In this document: piece by piece, positions 33,562-38,554 of the stretch
How positions within the stretch are numbered: the first letter of the stretch is position 1
Layout of the letters: every line of letters starts with the position of its first letter
Origin: Aeriscardovia aeriphila
Lineage (GTDB): Bacteria; Actinomycetota; Actinomycetes; Actinomycetales; Bifidobacteriaceae
Assembly (NCBI GenBank): GCA_949290445.1
Contig: CASERW010000019.1
Location: 1-38,554, forward strand
DNA: 38,554 nucleotides
Direction of reading: 5' to 3'
Notes under the pieces: model-generated
The model's input: only the letters and a program-made list of their open reading frames with translations
The model's database searches: none
What the model was told of the DNA's origin: nothing
Position numbers and translations under genes: made by a program

Positions 33562-33614
33562 TGAACGGGTGGCAGTTCCACAAGGGTTAACTGGGATTGC
33601 CACCGCTCATTTTT
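33562..33614 (+). terminator. Terminator-like hairpin between rpoA and rplQ
   Basis: The core stem GGTGGCA (33568-33574)/TGCCACC (33598-33604) is extended outward with one mismatch and one bulge and followed by TTTTTG. A second hairpin (33638-33677, GTTCAGG/CCTGAAC with inner GGGC/GCCC) lies directly before the rplQ ribosome-binding site. Partial termination would lower rplQ relative to rpoA. Confidence 0.5.
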
Positions 33615-33692
33615 GTTGACTGAAGAGACGATACACAGTTCAGGAAGGTCGCTGGGCGAATGCCCGCCCGCCTGAACCTATAAGGAGATACA

Positions 33693-34205
33693 ATGCCTAC
33701 ACCAAAGAAGGGCCCACGCCTGGCTTCTAGCCCAGCACACGAGCGCCTCATGCTCGCCAACATGGCTACCAGCTTGTTCCGCAACGGCCACATCACCACC
33801 ACTGTGAAGAAGGCAAAGCGCCTTCGTCCTCTGGCAGAGCGCCTCATCACCTTCGCAAAGAAGGGTGACCTTGCAGCTCGTCGTCGCGTTCTTCGCGTTC
33901 TTCGCGATAAGGACGTCGTCTACAAGCTCTTCACCGAGATTGCAGAGCAGATGAAGGAGCGCGAGGGTGGTTACACTCGCATCACCAAGGTCGGCAACCG
34001 TGGCGGCGATAACGCTCCACAGGCTGTGATCGAGCTCGTCACCGAGCCAGTTGCTAAGAAGGCTGTTGTTGCTGAAGCTGAGTCTGCTGCTAAGGCTGCA
34101 GACAAGCCAGCTGAGGAGCCAGAAGAGAAGGCAACTGAGGCTGAGGAGCCAGCAGAGGCTGAGAAGCCAGCTGAGAGCGAAGAGAAGGAAGAGTCCGCTG
34201 AGTGA
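33693..34205 (+). CDS. rplQ: 50S ribosomal protein L17 with acidic Ala/Glu tail
   Basis: Protein of 170 residues; bacterial L17 is usually about 115-130. The L17 core is residues 1 to about 118 ([46 protein letters not shown]-like [16 protein letters not shown]). The last 50 residues are a Glu/Ala/Lys/Pro tract ([20 protein letters not shown]), certainly disordered. Such tails are common in actinobacterial L17. TAAGGAG lies 5 bp before the ATG. A terminator follows. Confidence 0.96.
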   Translation: MPTPKKGPRLASSPAHERLMLANMATSLFRNGHITTTVKKAKRLRPLAERLITFAKKGDLAARRRVLRVLRDKDVVYKLFTEIAEQMKEREGGYTRITKVGNRGGDNAPQAVIELVTEPVAKKAVVAEAESAAKAADKPAEEPEEKATEAEEPAEAEKPAESEEKEESAE

Positions 34206-34262
34206 GCTCAGTGAGTGACTCACCATCTCGGCAGTTTTACAGCTGCTGAGCTGGAGTACATG

Positions 34263-34294
34263 AGAGGGCCGTTCCTCGGAGCGGTCCTCTTTTT
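34263..34294 (+). terminator. Terminator after rplQ
   Basis: A 9-bp stem AGAGGGCCG/CGGTCCTCT (one G-U) with a 10-base loop is followed by five Ts, 57 bp after the rplQ stop codon. Confidence 0.8.
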
Positions 34295-34426
34295 GTATTC
34301 TGAGAATGAACTCGAAGGCGTAGGAGCGTGTTTGACCGGGATACCGGACCACAGGAGTATCAGCTTGTAGGATCTCGCATGAGTGAGATCAATTGAGTGG
34401 GATACCAGCTGAAGAAGAGGAGAGCT

Positions 34427-35311
34427 ATGAGAATTCGCCTAGACTTGGCCTACGACGGCACAGACTTTCACGGCTGGGCTCGCCAGCCCCATCTGCGTAC
34501 TGTGCAAGGCGAGGTGGAGAAAGCGCTGAGCATGATTCTGCGCATTAATGAAGCCCAGGGTGACGACCCGCTTCTCCTCGTCGTGGCAGGCCGCACCGAC
34601 ACCGGTGTCCACGCACGCGCTCAGGTGTGCCACATTGACATCCCTGAAGAAATTCTTTCCCGCGCGCTCGGACACATGAAGAGCAGCCCTCTGGAGGCTT
34701 TAGAGCACCGTTTACGTCACGTCCTGCCTGCAGACATCACTCTTCTGGCCTGCAGTGAGGCTCCAGAAGGTTTCGACGCGCGCTTCTCGGCCCTAGAGCG
34801 CACCTACGTGTTCCGCATTGCTGACACGCTTTCCCGTCCCGACCCGCTGTTGCGCCACTGTGTTCTGCCCATCACCAAGCCCCTGAACCTCGACATTCTC
34901 AACCAGTGCGCACTGTTAATCCCGGGCCTTAAAGATTTTGGCTCCTTTGCCACCCCAAACCCTGGCGGTACGACAATTCGCGAGGTGAAGAAGGCTTTGT
35001 GGAAGCGTACGCCTGTTGAGCCGCGCGAAAATGGTGACCTTGCCTTGGGCAGTGGTCTGCTGGAGTTTACTATCGTCGCTGATGCCTTTGCTCACAATAT
35101 GGTGCGCTCGCTAGTTGGCGCGCAAGTCGTTGTCGCGCAGGGAAAGAAGAGCGTGGAATGGTTTGCTTCGAAGCTGGTAAGCCCATCTCGGGAGGGGCAA
35201 ACTGGGCCTATCGATCCTCGAGGCCTTACTCTGGAGCATGTTGCATACCCTGCTGATAATCTTTTGGCGTCGCGTGCACAGTCCATCCGAGCTAAGCGAA
35301 CGCTCGAGTAA
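34427..35311 (+). CDS. truA: tRNA pseudouridine(38-40) synthase
   Basis: Protein of 294 residues from the ATG at 34427 (MRIRLDLAYDGTDFHGWARQ) with AGAGGAGAG upstream; an earlier in-frame start at 34397 is not supported. TruA converts uridines 38-40 of the tRNA anticodon arm to pseudouridine. The catalytic Asp lies in VAGRTDTGVHARAQV. FDARFSALERTYVFRI and the C-terminal FAHNMVRSLVGAQVVV are also family segments. A TGATAATCT copy lies in its 3' coding region. The truA-after-rplQ order is widespread. Confidence 0.97.
   Translation: MRIRLDLAYDGTDFHGWARQPHLRTVQGEVEKALSMILRINEAQGDDPLLLVVAGRTDTGVHARAQVCHIDIPEEILSRALGHMKSSPLEALEHRLRHVLPADITLLACSEAPEGFDARFSALERTYVFRIADTLSRPDPLLRHCVLPITKPLNLDILNQCALLIPGLKDFGSFATPNPGGTTIREVKKALWKRTPVEPRENGDLALGSGLLEFTIVADAFAHNMVRSLVGAQVVVAQGKKSVEWFASKLVSPSREGQTGPIDPRGLTLEHVAYPADNLLASRAQSIRAKRTLE
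35254..35262 (+). repeat. TGATAATCT motif, copy 7
   Basis: Context CTGATAATCTT, inside truA about 50 bp before its stop codon (encoding ADNLL). Confidence 0.6.
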
Positions 35312-35446
35312 AATTGCGTCAATTTTCAGCGCTCAAGATTAACAGAAACCGCGTCATCATGCGCTTTTTCCTTCGTCCAGCCGTGCCAAAAATGAGGATG
35401 AGCTGTCGGTAGAATGGAGGCAATACAAGTTAGGTAAAGGAGCATG

Positions 35447-36340
35447 ATGGTTTATCTCGCTGTTGTGATTGCGCTGGTTGCGTTGTGGGCTGTGTGCGGC
35501 TTGTTCGTGGTGTCGCAGCAGTCTGCAGTCATTATTGAGCGCTTCGGTAAGTTCCACCGCGTGTGCTTTGCCGGCATCCACTGGAGGCCACTGTTTGTGG
35601 ATCGCATTGCGCACCGCTCGAGCTTGCGCGTTTCCCAGCTCGATGTGAAGTTGGAAACGAAGACTTTGGATAACGTTTTCGTCAAAATTGTGGCGAATAC
35701 TCAGTTCCGCATTAACCCGCAGGATGTGATGAAGGCTTACTACGAGCTTTCTGACCCTTCGGCACAGCTTCAGGCTTACTTAGAGGATGCACTGCGCTCG
35801 GCAATCCCGAACCTGAGCTTGGATGATACTTTTGCCAGGAAAGACGACGTCGCCTTCGACGTGCAAAAGACGGTGGGCGAGGAGATGGCCCGCTTTGGCT
35901 TCGAAGTGGTGAAAACGCTGATCACTTCTATCGATCCGTCGAAGCAGGTGAAGGATTCGATGGATTCCATCAACGCTGCCCAGCGTGAGAAGGAAGCCAC
36001 CCGCCAGCGTGCTGAAGCTTTGCAGATTCAGATTGAAACGCAGGCAAAGGCCGAGGCAGAAAAGACGCGCTTGCAGGGTGAAGGCCAGGCTAATTATCGC
36101 CGTGAGATTGCCAACGGCATTGTTGACCAGATCAAGAGCCTGCAAGAAGTGGGAATGAATATTGACGCGGTGAATACGGTGGTGTTGTTCAACCAGTACC
36201 TCGATGTCACGCGCTCGCTGGCAGAGTCGAATAATGCGAAGACGGTCGTGTTGCCAGCGGCAACCCCTGGTGGTTTCAACGATTTCTACCAGCAGATGCT
36301 CGCCGCTTTGCAGACCGACAAGGCTGCCAACTCTCACTGA
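35447..36340 (+). CDS. SPFH/Band 7 (stomatin-like) membrane protein
   Basis: Protein of 297 residues from the second of two adjacent ATGs (35447, four bases after AAAGGAG); the first, 35444, is nearly on top of the ribosome-binding site. One N-terminal membrane helix (about residues 2-20) is followed by the SPFH domain (QQSAVIIERFGKFHRVCFAG, AYLEDALRSAIPNLSLDDTF) and a long coiled coil (about 165-215, AAQREKEATRQRAEALQIQI). The pattern matches QmcA/stomatin/HflK relatives, which form membrane microdomain scaffolds and can modulate proteases. No NfeD or FtsH gene is adjacent, so the partner is unknown. The 130-bp gap to truA suggests its own promoter, but none is clear. Confidence 0.88.
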   Translation: MVYLAVVIALVALWAVCGLFVVSQQSAVIIERFGKFHRVCFAGIHWRPLFVDRIAHRSSLRVSQLDVKLETKTLDNVFVKIVANTQFRINPQDVMKAYYELSDPSAQLQAYLEDALRSAIPNLSLDDTFARKDDVAFDVQKTVGEEMARFGFEVVKTLITSIDPSKQVKDSMDSINAAQREKEATRQRAEALQIQIETQAKAEAEKTRLQGEGQANYRREIANGIVDQIKSLQEVGMNIDAVNTVVLFNQYLDVTRSLAESNNAKTVVLPAATPGGFNDFYQQMLAALQTDKAANSH

Positions 36341-36367
36341 GAGCGGATTGTTGCGGCGAGAGCTTCC

Positions 36368-36376
36368 TGATAATCT
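36368..36376 (+). repeat. TGATAATCT motif, copy 8
   Basis: Context CTGATAATCTG, 28 bp after the SPFH-gene stop codon. TTGTTG 17 bp before its TAATCT means this copy could also be read as a promoter. Confidence 0.7.
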
Positions 36377-36450
36377 GGACGGGAATAGAAGCCATTCACA
36401 AAGTGGAGGATGAGAAGTTTTCACTCTTTCTGGCATGTTGAGTTCAAACG

Positions 36451-36459
36451 TGGCATAAT
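36451..36459 (+). promoter_or_regulatory. Candidate promoter of tRNA-Ser
   Basis: TGG followed by CATAAT is an extended -10 element; CTGGCA 18 bp upstream is a weak -35 box. Initiation near 36466 would give a leader of about 54 nt. Confidence 0.45.
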
Positions 36460-36519
36460 GTCATCTTGTCTGTGGCTGAGGGGCGAGCTTGAGGTTGCTC
36501 ATCAGCAAAGCGCAGACAT

Positions 36520-36604
36520 GGAAGAGTGTCCGAGCGGCCGAAGGAACACGCCTCGAAAGCGTGCGTAGTGAAAGCTACCGCGGGTTCAAATCCCGCCTCT
36601 TCCG
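36520..36604 (+). tRNA. tRNA-Ser (CGA)
   Basis: Class II tRNA of 85 nt: acceptor GGAAGAG/CTCTTCC, anticodon loop CTCGAAA with CGA, a long variable arm GTAGTGAAAGCTAC and T arm CGGGTTCAAATCCCG. Discriminator G; CCA not encoded. Confidence 0.96.
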
Positions 36605-36608
36605 CAGC

Positions 36609-36636
36609 TGGGAACCCTTCGGGGTTCCCATTTTTT
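36609..36636 (+). terminator. Terminator of tRNA-Ser
   Basis: A perfect 9-bp stem TGGGAACCC/GGGTTCCCA with a TTCG loop is followed by six Ts, starting 5 bp after the tRNA. Confidence 0.93.
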
Positions 36637-36682
36637 GTTTCTGGCTGTGATGCCACTTGCCAGTAGGTGTCACTCGTCTAAA

Positions 36683-36709
36683 GAAAAAGCCCTCGCGGAA
36701 GCGAGGGCT
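36683..36709 (-). terminator. Terminator of the HdeD-like gene
   Basis: On the minus strand a perfect 9-bp stem AGCCCTCGC/GCGAGGGCT with a TTCC loop is followed by TTTTTC. It lies 95 bp past the stop of the minus-strand gene and faces the tRNA-Ser terminator. Confidence 0.88.
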
Positions 36710-36718
36710 GAAGCAGGG

Positions 36719-36727
36719 TGATAATCT
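36719..36727 (+). repeat. TGATAATCT motif, copy 9
   Basis: Context GTGATAATCTC, followed by AAGCAATTGTGA, between the HdeD-like gene and its terminator. Confidence 0.7.
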
Positions 36728-36804
36728 CAAGCAATTGTGATGCAATTCGAGCGAGAGTGGCATAGAAGCCAGACCGCGGCAATTGCGGGCTTGTGGCAGG
36801 AGAG

Positions 36805-37524
36805 TTAGGCCTTCGGCATCATCAGGCCACGCACCAAGAGAATAATGCCATCAACAAGAACCGTGATGGCCAGCAGCATGATGAGCGTTGCTGTCGAGGT
36901 AATTGGCCAGAAGAGCAGCGCCAGGCCGCCCAGGATGGAGACGATGCCAGCGAAGATAGTCCAGCCGTTGCCCAGGAAGCCAGCAGACTCGATGATTTGG
37001 GCGATGCCGGTCATAATCCAGGAGATGCCGACGAAGATGCCGGTAAACCAGATCAGGAAACCGGTCGAACCGGCGAGATTACGCAACATGGTTGCTGCGG
37101 CGAGGATCGAGAAGAAACCCACCAGGCCGGTCATTACGCGCCACGAACTTGGGGTGCCCTTCGCACTAAACGCGCCAGCAACTGCCGACACGCCTTGGAT
37201 CAGAAAGGCGACGGCAAGCAGGCTGGTGGCGACCATCAGGGACTTTCCTGGCCAAACGAGCAGCGCCACGCCGAGCAGGGTGAAGATGATGCCGAGCGCA
37301 ATCAGGCCGCGGCGCAAGCCCTTGAGGAAGCGAGCAGCAAGATTAACAGGGTTCCAAGCGAAGAACGGGTCGTCAGCGACGTTACGCATAAACGGGTTGC
37401 TCGGGTCGGTGTAGGCGCTTTGTGAAGAAGAGTTCTGGTCGTTTGGGTCGAATTGAGGATTCGGCTGAGAGTAGGGGTTCTGGGAATCCCGTGGGTTCTG
37501 CGGGGTGAAGTTCGGCTGTGTCAT
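36805..37524 (-). CDS. HdeD-like (DUF308) membrane protein with Pro/Asn/Gln-rich N-terminus
   Basis: Protein of 239 residues. Residues 1 to about 50 are hydrophilic and rich in Asn, Gln, Pro and Ser (PQNPRDSQNPYSQPNPQFDP), probably disordered and cytoplasmic. Six hydrophobic segments follow, arranged as three repeating pairs with the motif pattern of DUF308/HdeD proteins (GIIFTLLGVALLVWPGKSL, GWTIFAGIVSILGGLALLFW). HdeD is an inner-membrane acid-resistance protein in E. coli; in Gram-positive bacteria the role of DUF308 proteins is not known. The start follows GGAGG 7 bp upstream. It is the only minus-strand protein gene in this end of the window. Confidence 0.82.
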   Translation of the reverse strand: MTQPNFTPQNPRDSQNPYSQPNPQFDPNDQNSSSQSAYTDPSNPFMRNVADDPFFAWNPVNLAARFLKGLRRGLIALGIIFTLLGVALLVWPGKSLMVATSLLAVAFLIQGVSAVAGAFSAKGTPSSWRVMTGLVGFFSILAAATMLRNLAGSTGFLIWFTGIFVGISWIMTGIAQIIESAGFLGNGWTIFAGIVSILGGLALLFWPITSTATLIMLLAITVLVDGIILLVRGLMMPKA

Positions 37525-37958
37525 GTCAACCTCCGTGTGACGACTGAGTATTCAGAAAAACGCTTGGTGTGGGCATATTAGAATGCACGTGTTTCACAGA
37601 GTAAAGCGTATATATCTACATGTTCTAACAGATGAGAGAAGGCTTTCATTCCGCTAGAAACGCTGAGGTGAGCTTGACAGTAGGCGAGGGGACGGCGTGC
37701 GCTATACTGAGGTGTGCAAGGGTTTGACCTTTGGCGAGGCTCAATAGTTAGTCAAGCGCATACGAGGGTGAGCAAGGCAAAATTGGGCTGTCGCGTGTTG
37801 CAAGCGTGTTGCGCAAGAAAGCGCAGAATGACGCGGTTTTATGTCACGCGAAACGCCGAAGAGGAAAAACTTGAAGCAAGGGGGTTGCGGATTTGCTCCT
37901 AAAGTGGTTAACTGTTCAAGTTGCCTGATGGAGCACAGCTCTTGATGACAATGCGTGG
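37525..37958. other. Intergenic region before the tRNA-Tyr cluster (434 bp)
   Basis: It contains the upstream region of the minus-strand HdeD-like gene (a TAATAT -10-like box at 37580-37575) and the likely tRNA promoter at 37885. A TTGACA (37674) and TATACT (37703) are 23 bp apart, too far for a normal promoter. A 62-codon frame at 37714 is not gene-like. No other structure was recognised. Confidence 0.5.
37885..37913 (+). promoter_or_regulatory. Candidate promoter of the tRNA-Tyr/Thr/Met-rpmG cluster
   Basis: TTGCGG (37885-37890), a 17-bp spacer ending TGG, and TTAACT (37908-37913) would start transcription near 37920, about 40 nt before tRNA-Tyr. Confidence 0.4.
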
Positions 37959-38041
37959 GGCGGGTTTCCCAAGTGGTCAAAGGGAGCTGACTGTAAATCA
38001 GCCGCCGTCGTGCTTCGTAGGTTCAAATCCTACACCCGCCA
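37959..38041 (+). tRNA. tRNA-Tyr (GTA)
   Basis: Class II tRNA of 83 nt: acceptor GGCGGGT/ACCCGCC, anticodon loop CTGTAAA with GTA, long variable arm and T arm AGGTTCAAATCCT. Discriminator A; CCA not encoded. Only one base separates it from tRNA-Thr. Confidence 0.96.
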
Positions 38042-38042
38042 C

Positions 38043-38117
<75 letters not shown>

Positions 38118-38118
38118 T

Positions 38119-38192
38119 GGCGAGGTAGCTCAGCTGGCTAGAGCGTACGACTCATAATCGTAAGGTCGAGAGTTCGAGCCTCTCCCTCGCTA
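38119..38192 (+). tRNA. tRNA-Met (CAT)
   Basis: Acceptor GGCGAGG/CCTCGCT (terminal G-U), anticodon loop CTCATAA with CAT, T arm GAGAGTTCGAGCCTCTC, discriminator A, CCA not encoded. The paired first base and the lack of initiator features favour elongator Met; a lysidine-modified Ile tRNA with CAT cannot be fully excluded by eye. Confidence 0.9.
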
Positions 38193-38238
38193 CAAAGCTG
38201 AGGTTTTCCTCGCAAACATTTATTCGAGAGGTGTTGAC

Positions 38239-38403
38239 ATGGCTAAGAACGATGTTCGTCCGGGCATCACTCTTGCTTGCACTGAGTGCAAGGAGCGCAA
38301 CTACATTACGACGAAGAACCGTCGTAACACTCCAAACCGCCTGGAACTGAATAAGTTCTGCCCACGTTGCGGTAAGCACACTCTGCATCGCGAGACCCGC
38401 TGA
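38239..38403 (+). CDS. rpmG: 50S ribosomal protein L33
   Basis: Small gene of 54 codons plus stop: [20 protein letters not shown] to [14 protein letters not shown]. Four cysteines in two CxxC pairs (Cys14/17, Cys41/44) make it the zinc-binding type. L33 sits near the E site of the large subunit. GAGAGGTG precedes the ATG. It lies 46 bp after tRNA-Met and is probably co-transcribed with the tRNA cluster, an arrangement seen in many Gram-positive bacteria. Confidence 0.97.
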   Translation: MAKNDVRPGITLACTECKERNYITTKNRRNTPNRLELNKFCPRCGKHTLHRETR

Positions 38404-38417
38404 ACGGATTTTATAAG

Positions 38418-38441
38418 AGCCCGGTTAATCCGGGCTTTTTT
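38418..38441 (+). terminator. Terminator after rpmG
   Basis: A 7-bp stem AGCCCGG/CCGGGCT with a TTAAT loop is followed by six Ts, 14 bp after the rpmG stop codon. The remaining 113 bp to the window end show no recognised feature. Confidence 0.9.
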
Positions 38442-38554
38442 CGTATTTAAGCCCATGTGTTTCCCAGCAGCGCCTCCGGAGTAGCGCCTGCCATCGGTAC
38501 ACGTGCCCACACGAAAAACAATAAGCTCGAGAAGAGTTTGAGAAGAGTCTGAGA

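Noticed and set aside
37674-37708. TTGACA with TATACT as a promoter for the tRNA cluster
   Set aside because: The spacing is 23 bp, well outside the 16-18 bp range; the pair at 37885-37913 fits better.
37714-37902. 62-codon plus-strand frame before the tRNA-Tyr cluster
   Set aside because: No ribosome-binding site or familiar sequence; it is a short chance frame in a regulatory gap.

Overview
The window looks like a chromosomal segment from the family Bifidobacteriaceae (Bifidobacterium or a close relative; I do not assign a species). The evidence is the gene order: malQ, rplM-rpsI, then a glycogen-debranching gene directly before an S10-spc ribosomal cluster, then secY-adk and infA-rpmJ-rpsM-rpsK-rpoA-rplQ-truA. 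Actinobacterial traits also fit: a 61-residue zinc-type S14 and charged tails on L29 and L17. This is inference from remembered families; no database was searched.

Layout. Bases 1-9 kb form a cell-envelope block. It holds the end of a class C sortase, a 2011-residue wall-anchored surface protein with SdrD-B-like domains and a seven-unit RCC1-like propeller, a membrane-anchored amidase-type protein and a FemAB-family peptidoglycan-bridge enzyme. Minus-strand tRNA-Asp and tRNA-Phe follow. Bases 9.4-13.5 kb hold a YigZ/IMPACT protein, a leucine-rich-repeat-variant protein and MalQ. Bases 13.8-15 kb hold rplM-rpsI behind a near-consensus promoter. Bases 15.2-15.9 kb hold a small lipoprotein gene that looks frameshifted. 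The minus-strand glgX (16.1-18.7 kb) carries a perfect 72-bp-period duplication. Bases 19.1-28.7 kb are one tightly packed run of 20 ribosomal protein genes (rpsJ to rplO). secY-adk (28.9-30.9 kb) and infA to rplQ (31-34.2 kb) follow as separate units, each bounded by hairpins. The last 4 kb hold truA, an SPFH/stomatin-like gene, tRNA-Ser, an HdeD-like membrane protein, a tRNA-Tyr/Thr/Met cluster and rpmG.

How it fits together. Most of the window is translation, secretion and nucleotide housekeeping. Two alpha-glucan enzymes, MalQ and GlgX, sit among the ribosomal genes, and neither has a visible Shine-Dalgarno sequence. The envelope block looks like a surface-display and wall-remodelling set.

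The least explained signal is a short repeated word, TGATAATCT (usually CTGATAATCT followed by T or C). It occurs ten times by eye between 10.3 and 36.8 kb, on both strands, mostly at gene ends or in intergenic DNA. About 0.3 copies would be expected by chance. I found no gene-scale novel system; the best leads are this motif, the propeller-bearing surface protein, the in-frame GlgX duplication and several promoter/hairpin arrangements in the ribosomal region.
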